From assembly GCF_000196495.1 (NCBI RefSeq), contig NC_011312.1, positions 1,240,001 to 1,304,000 of the forward strand: a stretch of 64,000 nucleotides of DNA. Reading direction: 5' to 3'. Source of the DNA: Aliivibrio salmonicida LFI1238. Its GTDB lineage: Bacteria; Pseudomonadota; Gammaproteobacteria; Enterobacterales; Vibrionaceae. Under the pieces are notes generated by a model that had not been told where the DNA came from, did no database searches, and worked only from the letters and a program-made list of their open reading frames with translations. Position 1 is the stretch's first letter. Every line of letters begins with the position of its first letter. A program made the position numbers and the translations under genes. Positions 26,401-35,399 of the stretch are shown here, one piece after another.

Positions 26401-29040
26401 ATGGGTAAATCTCTAGTTATCGTGGAGTCACCAGCCAAAGCTAAAACTATTAACAAATACCTTGGCAAAGACTTCATCGTAAAATCCAGTGTAGGTCACG
26501 TTCGTGATTTGCCTATGGGTTCGACAAGCACCGGAAAGAAAACGGCGGCAGCGTCAACCAAAGGTATGAGTGTTGAAGATAAAGCACGCATTAAGAAAGA
26601 AAGAGACAAGAAGAATCTGATCAATAAAATGGGGATTGACCCATATAACGATTGGGCGGCGAATTACCAAATTCTTCCTGGCAAAGAAAAAGTCGTAGCA
26701 GAATTACAAAAACTGGCTGAAAATGCAGACACTATCTATCTCGCAACCGATTTAGACCGTGAAGGGGAAGCTATTGCGTGGCACCTTCGCGAGATCATCG
26801 GTGGTGATGATTCACGCTATAAACGAGTAGTTTTTAACGAAATTACAAAAAATGCGATTCAACAAGCGTTTGAAACTCCAGGCGAACTAAGTATGCCAGG
26901 GGTTAACGCACAGCAAGCACGTCGTTTCTTAGATCGTGTTGTAGGCTTCATGGCTTCTCCGCTATTGTGGAAAAAAGTGGCTCGTGGTTTGTCTGCGGGT
27001 CGTGTTCAATCCGTTGCCGTGAAAGTTTTGGTTGAGCGTGAGCGTGAAATCAATGCCTTTATTCCTGAAGAGTTCTGGGATATTCATGCAGATACACTGA
27101 CGTCTGGAAAAGAAAATTTCCGTCTGCAAGTTGCACAGCGTAATGGTTCGGTATTTAAACCACTGAATCAAGCGGATACAGAATCAGCGGTAAGTATTCT
27201 TGAAAAAGCGGAATACGAAGTTTGTAAACGTGAAGACCGCCCAACGAAAAGTAAGCCATCGGCACCTTATATCACGTCAACACTGCAACAAGCAGCAAGT
27301 ACACGCTTAGGTTACGGTGTGAAAAAGACCATGATGCTAGCTCAGCGCCTCTATGAGGGCGGTTACATCACTTATATGCGTACTGACTCAACTAACTTAA
27401 GTAAAGAAGCTGTAGAGACGTTACGTGAGTTTATTGGTTCTGAGTATGGCGAGAGCTATTTACCGGCTGCTCCAATTATTTATGGAAGCAAAGAAGGCGC
27501 ACAAGAAGCTCACGAAGCGATTCGCCCTTCAAGTGTGGATGTGAAAGTAGATGACCTGCAAGGTATGGAAGCCGACGCTCATAAACTTTACAACCTAATT
27601 TGGAATCAATTTGTGTCATGTCAAATGACGCCAGCACAATATGATTCAACCACATTGAGCGTAAAAGCCGATGAATTCACCTTAAAAGCGAAAGGTCGTA
27701 TCCTTAAGTTTGATGGTTGGACTCGCGTGCAACGTCCAATGGGTAAAAATGAAGATCAATTGCTTCCTGCCGTTCAACTTGGCGATAAGCTAAAACTAGA
27801 ACAGCTTGATCCGAAACAACACTTTACTAAGCCACCAGCGCGTTTCACAGAAGCCGCATTGGTTAAAGAACTTGAGAAAAAAGGCATTGGTCGTCCATCG
27901 ACTTACGCATCAATCATCTCAACGATTCAAGACCGTGGCTACGTTCGTGTTGAAAGCCGTCGTTTCTATGCAGAAAAAATGGGCGAAATTGTTACTGACC
28001 GTCTAAATCAATCGTTTGATGATTTGATGGATTACGATTTTACTGCTCGTATGGAAGGCAATTTGGATAAGATTGCTGAAGGCAGCAAAGATTGGAAAGA
28101 AGTGCTAAATGCGTTCTTCCAAGACTTCACTGACGATATAGCAAAAGCTGAGCTTGATGAATCAGAAGGCGGCATGTCACCAAATAATATCGTAGAAACT
28201 GATATTAAATGTCCGACGTGTGACCGTAACATGGGTATTCGTACTGCATCAACTGGGGTATTCCTTGGTTGTTCAGGTTACGCATTACCGCCAAAAGAGC
28301 GCTGTAAGAAAACGATTAACTTAGGTAATGAAGAGGGCATTATTAATGTTCTTGAAGAAGACGTAGAAACGGCCGCATTACGAGCCAAAAAACGTTGTCC
28401 TAAGTGTGAAACAGCAATGGATCCTTACCTAATCGATCAAGATCGTAAACTGCATGTTTGTGGTAATAACCCGAACTGTGATGGTTATATTGTTGAGAAA
28501 GGTGAGTTCCAACTTAAAGGCTATGATGGACCCATTGTTGAGTGTGACAAATGTGGTTCTGATATGGAACTTAAGAACGGTCGCTTTGGTAAATACATGG
28601 ATTGTACGAGTGAGACGTGTAAAAACACACGTAAGATCCTAAGAAATGGCGATGTTGCGCCACCAAAAGAAGATCCAGTACACCTTCCTGAATTGGAATG
28701 TGAAAAATCTGATGCGTACTTTGTGTTGCGTGATGGTGCATCTGGGTTATTCTTAGCGGCAAGTACCTTCCCTAAATCGCGTGAAACACGAGCGCCATTA
28801 GTGGAAGAGTTAGTTCGCTTTAAAGATCGTTTATCGCCTAAGTTTGTGTACTTAACGGAAGCGCCAACGCACGATCCAGACGGTAAACCAGCCGTAATTC
28901 GTTTTAGCCGTAAGACTAAAGAAAATTACGTTCGTACTGAAACTGATGGTAAGCCATCAGGTTGGACGGCGTTATATCTTGATGGGAAATGGGCTGTTAC
29001 CGATAAGCGTAAAAAGCCAAAAGCTGAGAAAGAGTCTTAA
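26401..29040 (+). CDS. topA: DNA topoisomerase I TopA
   Basis: Type IA topoisomerase that relaxes negative supercoils. In 879 residues it shows the TOPRIM domain (LVIVESPAKAKTINKYLG ... DLDREGEAIAW), the active-site Tyr in GGYITYMRTDSTNLS, and three C-terminal four-Cys zinc ribbons beginning CPTCDRNMG, CPKCETAMD and CDKCGSDME, followed by further C-terminal DNA-binding repeats. All key residues are intact. A terminator follows. Confidence 0.97.
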   Translation: MGKSLVIVESPAKAKTINKYLGKDFIVKSSVGHVRDLPMGSTSTGKKTAAASTKGMSVEDKARIKKERDKKNLINKMGIDPYNDWAANYQILPGKEKVVAELQKLAENADTIYLATDLDREGEAIAWHLREIIGGDDSRYKRVVFNEITKNAIQQAFETPGELSMPGVNAQQARRFLDRVVGFMASPLLWKKVARGLSAGRVQSVAVKVLVEREREINAFIPEEFWDIHADTLTSGKENFRLQVAQRNGSVFKPLNQADTESAVSILEKAEYEVCKREDRPTKSKPSAPYITSTLQQAASTRLGYGVKKTMMLAQRLYEGGYITYMRTDSTNLSKEAVETLREFIGSEYGESYLPAAPIIYGSKEGAQEAHEAIRPSSVDVKVDDLQGMEADAHKLYNLIWNQFVSCQMTPAQYDSTTLSVKADEFTLKAKGRILKFDGWTRVQRPMGKNEDQLLPAVQLGDKLKLEQLDPKQHFTKPPARFTEAALVKELEKKGIGRPSTYASIISTIQDRGYVRVESRRFYAEKMGEIVTDRLNQSFDDLMDYDFTARMEGNLDKIAEGSKDWKEVLNAFFQDFTDDIAKAELDESEGGMSPNNIVETDIKCPTCDRNMGIRTASTGVFLGCSGYALPPKERCKKTINLGNEEGIINVLEEDVETAALRAKKRCPKCETAMDPYLIDQDRKLHVCGNNPNCDGYIVEKGEFQLKGYDGPIVECDKCGSDMELKNGRFGKYMDCTSETCKNTRKILRNGDVAPPKEDPVHLPELECEKSDAYFVLRDGASGLFLAASTFPKSRETRAPLVEELVRFKDRLSPKFVYLTEAPTHDPDGKPAVIRFSRKTKENYVRTETDGKPSGWTALYLDGKWAVTDKRKKPKAEKES

Positions 29041-29075
29041 TAATTAAAGACATTATAATCAGAAATAAATAGATG

Positions 29076-29102
29076 AGAGCGGCAGAAATGCGGCTCTTTT
29101 TT
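29076..29102 (+). terminator. Rho-independent terminator after topA
   Basis: AGAGC and GCTCT, extended by GCA/TGC across one mismatch and closed by a GAAA loop, are followed by six T about 37 bases after the topA stop. Confidence 0.7.
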
Positions 29103-29221
29103 ATGATACCACTGTCACAAAATTTCATATTTATTCTTATTTCGAAATAATGATTGATCTAGCACGTCATACGGAACGCTCGCTCAAGTAGATAATAATA
29201 GTCATCACCATTTATTGTTCT

Positions 29222-30235
29222 ATGGAAGTCGGTAGTGTTATGCGTCAATACATGAAGTATTTAATCCCAACAATTATCCCCCTTATCATCCTTTTGATGC
29301 CATTGTCTGCTTTTCCTTTTGAAGGCATGACAGTTATTCAGCAACGGGTGATCGCTATTTTCTTACTCGCTGCATTATGTTGGGTATTTGAACCAATCCC
29401 TATTTATGCCACTTCCGTTGTGATCATTGTTTTAGAACTGTTAATGGTATCGGATAAAGGCCTTTTCATATTCAAATTGAATCAAGATGCGCCACAATTT
29501 GGCGAGCTTCTTAATTACACCGACATCATGGCCACGTTTGCTAGTCCAATTATCATGTTGTTTTTAGGTGGATTTTTTCTGGCAATGGCCGCTACGAAAT
29601 ACCGTTTAGATGTTAACTTAGCCAGAGTATTGTTGAAGCCGTTTGGGAAAGACCCAAAGTTTGTCATGCTTGGACTAATGTTGATTACCGGTATTTTCTC
29701 CATGTTCATGTCTAACACGGCAACTACCGCAATGATGTTATCTATCTTAACGCCTGTCATTGCTGTATTTGGACCTAAAGACCCAGGTCGTATCGCTTTT
29801 GCATTATGTATTCCAATTGCGGCGAATATTGGTGGTATTGGAACTCCTATCGGGACACCACCTAATGCGATAGCGCTAAAATATTTAGTTGGAGATAATT
29901 TAATTACCTTTGGTGAGTGGATGGTGTTTGGTGTGCCATTTGTTATCGTCATGATGGCATTAGCATGGTTTTTAATTACCTACTTATACCCTGCAAAACA
30001 GACGGTAATGAATCTAGACATTAAAGGTAAATTCTTAAAAACACCGAAAGCGATCATGGTTTACATTACGTTTGCTGGAATGATCTTATTATGGTTAATG
30101 GGATCAAGTCATGGCATGAACTCTTATACGGTTGCTTTAATACCAGTCGCTATATTTAAGGTAAGGAATTTGAATGTTGCTGAGTTAGCATTGGCCCGTC
30201 TAAAAAAGCCAATTTCACCATCGCTGTTTTTTTAA
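29222..30235 (+). pseudogene. DASS-family anion:sodium symporter, 3' truncated near an IS91 element
   Basis: Divalent anion transporter (SLC13/DASS type). Family features run from residue 1 to about 312: multiple membrane helices, SNTATTAMML (the first SNT motif) and NIGGIGTPIGTPPNAIAL. Homology stops abruptly after HGMNSYTVALIPVAIF near 30157; the next 25 codons look unrelated and end at a stop. Intact members have about 450-470 residues including a second SNT motif, which is absent, so the C-terminal third is lost and the product is probably inactive. The first ATG of the frame is 29222; the ATG at 29240, before a hydrophobic helix, is an alternative start. Confidence 0.8.
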
Positions 30236-30289
30236 AAGGTATCGAAAATATAATTATCGGGGATTTTATAACTGTTTTAGCCCTATTTC

Positions 30290-31600
30290 ATGAGTTTTAG
30301 ATACACTTATCCTACAAACCTTATTATGCTGCCCTCAATTCTGACTGAACTATCGCATGGGTGACTAAATCATTGACCGAATTTCCGACTCGGAAATTCG
30401 TAAACACCAGACGACTTTCACATAAAATACATTCGTACGGATCTACTTTTACATATCCTTTTAACATTGCGGCATACCCTGGCATTTTCGGCTCAGCTTC
30501 TATTGTCATACCTAAAGCTGCATAAACTCTAGGCAGAGCTTCTCCACGACGACGCATTGATAAAAAACCGTAGTATCGGATCATCTTGAAATGTTTATCA
30601 GGATAGTGCTCTACTATCCGTCTTATCATCTCTTCTGGTGATAATGTTAGGCTGTCTGTTGTTCCTGTTCGATGGTCTAAATAATTAAACGTTATCATTC
30701 CGCCTTTGGCGTAATGACTTAAACGTGACGCTGAAATCGGGGGCCGTTTTAAATACCGACCAAGATAGTTCATCGTCGGTTTTACATTATTTGTCTTTTT
30801 AGCAAAATGAAGCTTCCAACGACGATTATATTGACTGCTTAAAAAGCGTGACCAATCCGTTTTATTACGGATATAGGGGCATTCTTCGCTTGATAAATCA
30901 AGCTCATAATAAGCCTTACCCAATAAACTGACGATAGCCGCTCTCCAACAAGGCTCTGTCGTTTTCATTTGGAAGTAAATGGGTTTCCATAAACCGGTAC
31001 GTTCACAAATTCCCCCACGAGTGACCGATAAATGTAAGTGCGTATTCCAATTCAGTTTTCGACCGTAAGTATGAAGAGCACAAAAGATACCGACATCTAT
31101 TCCTTTATCTTTTGCCCATCCCAGCAGAATGTTTGCAGCACATTTGAATAATTTATTTAACAGCCAACGGTTATGACGAAAGATAGGCCATAGCGTGTTT
31201 GGAAGGGTAAAGGTGATGTGTTGATATTCGCATTCAGGGAAGACATGTTGTTGCTTTTGTATCCATCGCTCTGTGGCTTTCATGCCACAGCTACTGCACG
31301 CTCGAGATTTACAGGTTTGGTGAATATATTTGATATGGGTACAGTCAGGGTTGCAACAATGATATTCGCGAGAGCCAAAAGCCGCTGTCCCACAGGACAG
31401 CATCTTTGTGACATTTTCAATCACGACCGCTCTTAGGTTAGCTTTGTTATTATGAAGAAATTTAAGCCAGTTATTTTGACTATTAAATAATTGTTTCAGG
31501 GGTTTATATGCGTGCATGGCGATAGGATAAACGATTTATTGGCAACAATGGAAGAGGTTGAGTCCTTTTGATTTGCGCCGTAGGCGCCTATTGTTCAATC
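30290..31600 (-). mobile_element. IS91-family insertion sequence (approximate ends)
   Basis: The element is defined by its HUH-type transposase (30324-31517). The ends are not certain because IS91 elements make no target duplication. Supporting signs are an 8-bp inverted pair, TTATCCTA at 30307-30314 and TAGGATAA at 31523-31530, and a GCGCCGTAGGCGC hairpin at about 31576-31588 on the far side, with coding sequence of the T6SS-linked gene resuming at 31615. It separates the truncated anion transporter from the T6SS cluster. Confidence 0.6.
30324..31517 (-). CDS. IS91-family transposase
   Basis: Rolling-circle transposase of 397 residues. An N-terminal zinc-binding region has CCNPDCTHIKYIHQTCKSR-like Cys/His pairs and CSSCG; the HUH motif is seen in WNTHLHLSVTRGG; a YLGRYLKRP segment holds the likely catalytic Tyr residues. 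All are features of IS91/ISCR-type enzymes. The frame is intact, so the element may still be mobile. It reads away from the T6SS genes. Confidence 0.88.
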   Translation of the reverse strand: MHAYKPLKQLFNSQNNWLKFLHNNKANLRAVVIENVTKMLSCGTAAFGSREYHCCNPDCTHIKYIHQTCKSRACSSCGMKATERWIQKQQHVFPECEYQHITFTLPNTLWPIFRHNRWLLNKLFKCAANILLGWAKDKGIDVGIFCALHTYGRKLNWNTHLHLSVTRGGICERTGLWKPIYFQMKTTEPCWRAAIVSLLGKAYYELDLSSEECPYIRNKTDWSRFLSSQYNRRWKLHFAKKTNNVKPTMNYLGRYLKRPPISASRLSHYAKGGMITFNYLDHRTGTTDSLTLSPEEMIRRIVEHYPDKHFKMIRYYGFLSMRRRGEALPRVYAALGMTIEAEPKMPGYAAMLKGYVKVDPYECILCESRLVFTNFRVGNSVNDLVTHAIVQSELRAA

Positions 31601-31614
31601 ACAAAGGTAAATTA

Positions 31615-32178
31615 ATGAAATTATTAAAGATTCCATACAAAAAAGCCCTCGATATTTTAGCGCTTTATTCTGCTAATGATGATTTATCTCAATTAGCAGA
31701 GGATACGATGACACCTTATGTATTGATCCAAGTAGCATTAGAGCGATCATTATATGCAGATGTCGTTTGTTATTTAGCACACGCACTTCCTGTCCGATAA
31801 TCCGTTTGGTGGGCATATTGTTGTACAAATAACCGAGACGATTGGAATCCTCAAGAATGGGATGCAATTCGTGCAACAAAAGCATGGGTAAATGCCCCTG
31901 ATGAAACTAATCGTCGATTTGCAGAAGCGATGGCACTTAAAGCTGGCCTTGATTCTGGTGCTGGTTGGGCTGCTCAATCTGCATTTTGGAGTGGGGGAAG
32001 TATTACAAGACCTAGTGATCCAATCGTTCCTCCTCCGCAGTATTTATACGCCCAAGCGGTTGCCGGTTGTATTAATTTAAGCGCTGTTTTACCTGAAGGG
32101 CAGTTAGCAATAGAACGTTATCAACACTTTATAGATATTGGTTTGGATATCGCTAAAGGTGGAAATGGCGATATTTAG
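31615..32178 (+). pseudogene. DUF6931-like T6SS-linked protein with in-frame stop
   Basis: One frame of 188 codons from ATG 31615 to TAG 32178 is interrupted only by a TAA at 31798-31800, between LAHALPVR and SVWWAYCC. Joined, the protein keeps a pattern I associate with DUF6931 proteins: N-terminal helical part, FLAHALPxR-x-x-WWA-like centre, GAGWAAQSAFWSGGS, and a C-terminal IDIGLDIAKGGNGD. Family members sit beside PAAR genes in T6SS clusters, as here (PAAR begins nine bases later); their role is unknown. A single base change (CAA or GAA to TAA) would explain the lesion. An ATG downstream (31930) could allow only the C-terminal part. Confidence 0.72.
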
Positions 32179-32187
32179 GAGAATAGA

Positions 32188-32484
32188 ATGTTACCAGCAG
32201 CTAGAGCAACCGATATGCATATGTGTCCAATGCAAACGCCTGTCGTTGTACCTATTCCACATGTAGGAGGCCCTTTATTACCTTTTCCTACAACTGTCCT
32301 GATTGGTAGTTTACCTGCGGCTACTTTAGGGCAGATGTGTATTTGCATAGGGCCGCCTGACAGTATAATTAAAGGCAGTGCAACAGTATTAATTAATAAT
32401 AAACCAGCAGCTCGTATGGGAGATATGACTGCGCATGGTGGAACAATAATTATGGGAATGCCAACAGTGCTGATTGGTGGTTAA
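32188..32484 (+). CDS. PAAR-domain spike-tip protein
   Basis: Small 98-residue protein expected to cap the VgrG spike of the T6SS. It has the PAAR pattern: ARATDMHMCPMQTP near the start, a Gly/Pro-rich central repeat, GSATVLINNKPAARMGDMTAHGG and a final IIMGMPTVLIGG. Potential zinc-binding His/Cys residues are in MHMC and AHGG. No C-terminal toxin extension is present, so it is a structural tip or adaptor. AGGAG lies a few bases before the ATG, and it forms a pair with the broken upstream gene. Confidence 0.92.
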   Translation: MLPAARATDMHMCPMQTPVVVPIPHVGGPLLPFPTTVLIGSLPAATLGQMCICIGPPDSIIKGSATVLINNKPAARMGDMTAHGGTIIMGMPTVLIGG

Positions 32485-32879
32485 TTTATCGTACTAAAAT
32501 TTTATAGAGATAATTAATAAATTCTTATATTAATAACTGATGCATATTATATTAATTACTGGTTCGAGATCTCTTGTCTTTTTATTAAAAGATACCCTAG
32601 TTGTATTGTTTATTTACATGGGTTGCTTATTGGCAGTATTTCTTTCATATATATAGATTAATATTAGTGTGAATTTTGTTTAAAATTAAATAGCTCACAT
32701 ACTGCATGTTAGATCGATTTTTATACTTTAATTTTTATATAAAAATTAATTGTAATTGTAATTGTAATTGTAATTGTAATTGTAATATTTTCGATTGTAC
32801 GTTAACAAACTTATAAGTTTATTATATTTATAATGAGATCTTATTCATCGAATTTACTGATGTATTGTTTGGAGGATAA
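32485..32879. other. AT-rich region upstream of tssA
   Basis: Nearly 400 non-coding bases precede tssA. They contain the TAATTG tandem repeat listed separately and probably the promoter of the main T6SS operon. GGAGG at 32871-32875 is the tssA ribosome binding site. I see no convincing small gene. Confidence 0.5.
32747..32786 (+). repeat. Hexanucleotide tandem repeat (TAATTG)6
   Basis: Six perfect copies of TAATTG plus a partial TAAT lie about 95 bases before the tssA start. Such simple repeats change copy number by slippage, and here a change would alter spacing in the likely promoter region without affecting a reading frame. Confidence 0.9.
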
Positions 32880-34265
32880 ATGAGGTTTACACAAAAAAAT
32901 ATTTTAGAGTTTCAAACTCCTATTGCCGAGGATTTGATTTGCGGAGTTTATTTAAAATTAGATAAAGGGGCATTTCGTCCTCTGCGTAATGAGTTTAATG
33001 TCGCTCAAACATCTTTACGTAAACTTAGCCAGAACCCAAGCAGCCAAGAGTTGGAATCTTTACAAGATGAGAATTATGAAAATTGGCAAGTGTTATCTAC
33101 TAGCTTAATGACTACTTTTGAAAATGTGACGAGAGATATTGAGTTAATTGGGTGGTTTATTACTTCTCAAATTTTACTTGATAACTCACTTAGCAGCGTT
33201 GCATATTCAATGAATTGGTTTGCTGAGTTATTGGCAGAACAATGGGATTCCATTAATCCTGTATTGCCTGAAGAAAAGTTAAAAGGTGATTCGGATACAG
33301 GACGTTTAGTTGAGCAATACGGCGCGAAAGTGAAAGCGTTTTTTCAGTTACTCGGCGATAGTGAGGAAAGCAGTTTATTGTATACACCTTTGTTACTGCT
33401 GCCGCTTGTTGGTCACGTTACATTTTATGATTTTCAAAGTGCAGAGCGTAAAGGCGAATTAAGCCAACTCGAACAACAGGCGACATCATTAATTACTTTT
33501 GATCGTAATGGTGTTCGACAACGATTAGAAAGTGTGGCCGATTGTCTTTTTCAAATTGAACGTTTAATCACTATTACTAAAACGTATGCTCAAATCGCAG
33601 GTGTTAACGCTCCGAACTTTAATTTTGTGAAAACGTTGTTTACTAAATATAACAATGCATTGCAGCAGTTATCGGGAATGAAAGCTGAAGTTAAAGTGAC
33701 GAGTACAAGTCATAAAGAAAAGCAACGTTTAATTAACCAATCGGTAAATACTGAGACTTGTGGAGAAAATGTTCTATTAGTAGAAGCTGTTTCTCAAGCG
33801 AGTGATTCATCTATACCGCTGAGACTAACAGCAGATAACCTCTCGCAAGTAGGTTTAGCAAATAGTATGAATCGTGATTTAGCTTTTCATTTACTTCGAG
33901 AAGTATCTAGTTATTTCCGTCAGAGTGAGCCACATAGCCCTGTTTCTTTTTTACTAGAAAAAGCGATTCGTTGGGGGTACTTATCTCTACCTGAGCTATT
34001 ACAAGAAATGATGGTTGAACAGGATGGAGATAATGTTAATAAGATTTTTAATGCATCAGGATTAAACCACTCTGAACAGATTCTTCTGCCAGAAGTCGGT
34101 ATACCTCCTTGTGTCATTGAAAAGACTTTAACGTTTACTGAGAGTTCTTCTTTTTCAGAGCCTGTAAACATTGAAGCTAAAGTAGCTCAAGTATCTATTA
34201 ATGATACTGAACTAAAACAAAATGAAGATGAGTCATCTTCGAGGCCTACAGCGCTTCGTTGGTGA
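32880..34265 (+). CDS. tssA: Type VI secretion protein TssA
   Basis: Baseplate/sheath assembly chaperone of 461 residues. The N-terminal ImpA_N-type domain (about 10-150) is seen in PIAEDLICGVYLKLD, ENWQVLSTSLMTTFENVTRDIELIGWF and SVAYSMNWFAELLAEQWDSINPVLPEE. The middle and C-terminus differ between TssA classes and I do not assign a class. It opens the main T6SS operon, 33 bases before hcp. Confidence 0.9.
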   Translation: MRFTQKNILEFQTPIAEDLICGVYLKLDKGAFRPLRNEFNVAQTSLRKLSQNPSSQELESLQDENYENWQVLSTSLMTTFENVTRDIELIGWFITSQILLDNSLSSVAYSMNWFAELLAEQWDSINPVLPEEKLKGDSDTGRLVEQYGAKVKAFFQLLGDSEESSLLYTPLLLLPLVGHVTFYDFQSAERKGELSQLEQQATSLITFDRNGVRQRLESVADCLFQIERLITITKTYAQIAGVNAPNFNFVKTLFTKYNNALQQLSGMKAEVKVTSTSHKEKQRLINQSVNTETCGENVLLVEAVSQASDSSIPLRLTADNLSQVGLANSMNRDLAFHLLREVSSYFRQSEPHSPVSFLLEKAIRWGYLSLPELLQEMMVEQDGDNVNKIFNASGLNHSEQILLPEVGIPPCVIEKTLTFTESSSFSEPVNIEAKVAQVSINDTELKQNEDESSSRPTALRW

Positions 34266-34298
34266 ATATATTATGAACTTAAGATAAGGAACGAAAAA

Positions 34299-34818
34299 AT
34301 GGCTAGTATTTACATGCGTATTGAGAGTGTTGATGTTAAAGGTGGCGCTACAGTTGAAGGTCTAGAGGGAGCAGGTTGGTTTGCACTGTCTTCTTATGCT
34401 TGGGGGGGGGGTACGTAATGTAGCTATGGATATCGGTAATGGCAATAATGCTGATGGTGGCATGGTTGCATTGAGTGAAATTAACCTGAGCAAGCAAGTG
34501 GATGGAGCATCTGAAGACTTACTTTCTTACTTATTTAATCCAGGTAAAGAAGGTAAAACAGTAGAGATTGCATTTACTAAACCTGAGGCCGATGGTTCTG
34601 GTGCTAAATTGTATTTCCAAGTGAAATTATCTAAAGCACGTCTTGTTTCTTATAACGTTGCGGGCACTGACGGCTCTCAACCACAAGAGAATATTGCACT
34701 GTCTTATGTTGAGATCGCACAGAAGCACAATTACGAATTAGATGGTGGTGAAATTAAAGATGGCGGCATCGTTAGTTATAACCTACCTCAAGGTAAGTTA
34801 TTGTCTGGCGCTCAGTAA
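34299..34818 (+). pseudogene. hcp: Hcp (TssD) tube protein gene, out of frame at a G10 tract
   Basis: Hcp forms the hexameric inner tube and is secreted. From ATG 34299 (AAGGAACG upstream) the frame reads MASIYMRIESVDVKGGATVE and on to WFALSSYAW, then enters ten G (34402-34411) and stops at a TAA soon after. The rest of Hcp (GVRNVAMDIGNGNNADG ... GTDGSQPQENIALSYVEIAQKH) lies in the next frame to 34818. Nine G would give an uninterrupted 172-residue Hcp. Either the gene is broken or switched off in this isolate, or the tract is a sequencing error. Confidence 0.88.
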
Positions 34819-34828
34819 TTTTTATAAT

Positions 34829-34853
34829 TAAGTACCTCGTAATGAGGTACTTA
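34829..34853 (+). other. Intercistronic hairpin after hcp
   Basis: TAAGTACCTC and GAGGTACTTA form a perfect 10-bp stem with a five-base loop, without a T tract. It may act as an mRNA stabiliser or partial terminator that keeps hcp message above downstream T6SS genes. Confidence 0.6.
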
Positions 34854-34889
34854 ACTCTTGCTATTTAATTTATAAACGAGGGCACAGCT

Positions 34890-35399
34890 ATGGCTTTGAA
34901 TTCACAACATAAGCGTGTTAGTAAAAACCGTGTAAGTATTACTTATGATGTTGAAACAAACGGCGCGGTAGAAACCAAAGAATTACCATTTGTTGTTGGT
35001 GTTATTGGCGATTTTTCTGGACATAAATCAGAATCAGAAAAAGTTGATTTAGAAGAGCGCGAATTTACAAGTATTGATAAAGATAATTTCGATATGGTAA
35101 TGGGTCAAGTCGCCCCAACGCTCTCTTATAAAGTTGATAATAAATTAGCGAGTGATGAAAGCCAATTTGAAGTGAATATGAATTTCAGCTCAATGAAAGA
35201 TTTTCATCCTGAGAGCGTGGTAGAACAAATAGATCCATTGAAGAAGTTAGTAGAAACTCGTAATCAACTTAAAGTGCTATTAAGTAAAGCGGATCGTTCT
35301 AGAGATCTTGAGCGATTACTAAAAGAAATCCTACAAAGTACAGATGCAATTCAAGGTTTAGCGCAAGAATTGGGTCTGAATAACGAAGGAGCTGAATAA
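34890..35399 (+). CDS. tssB: T6SS contractile sheath small subunit TssB (VipA)
   Basis: Pairs with TssC to build the contractile sheath. The 169-residue product shows RVSITYDVETNGAVETKELPFVVGVIGDFSG and FDMVMGQVAPTLSYKVDN, typical of VipA, with the C-terminal helical part ERLLKEILQ. Its TAA overlaps the ATG of tssC by one base (TAATG), consistent with coupled equimolar synthesis. Confidence 0.95.
   Translation: MALNSQHKRVSKNRVSITYDVETNGAVETKELPFVVGVIGDFSGHKSESEKVDLEEREFTSIDKDNFDMVMGQVAPTLSYKVDNKLASDESQFEVNMNFSSMKDFHPESVVEQIDPLKKLVETRNQLKVLLSKADRSRDLERLLKEILQSTDAIQGLAQELGLNNEGAE

Noticed and set aside
30158..30300. Short frames between the end of transporter homology and the IS91 element
   Set aside because: Neither the 25-codon tail of the transporter frame nor a 30-codon frame ending near 30300 resembles a known protein; probably junction debris.
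32485..32746. Short hydrophobic frame starting near 32540
   Set aside because: Very AT-rich, no ribosome binding site and no family resemblance; more likely chance.
34381..34818. Hcp frame read as a separate gene from the TTG at 34381
   Set aside because: The N-terminal 34 residues of Hcp are encoded just upstream in the neighbouring frame with a proper start site, so this is one frameshifted gene rather than a short gene.
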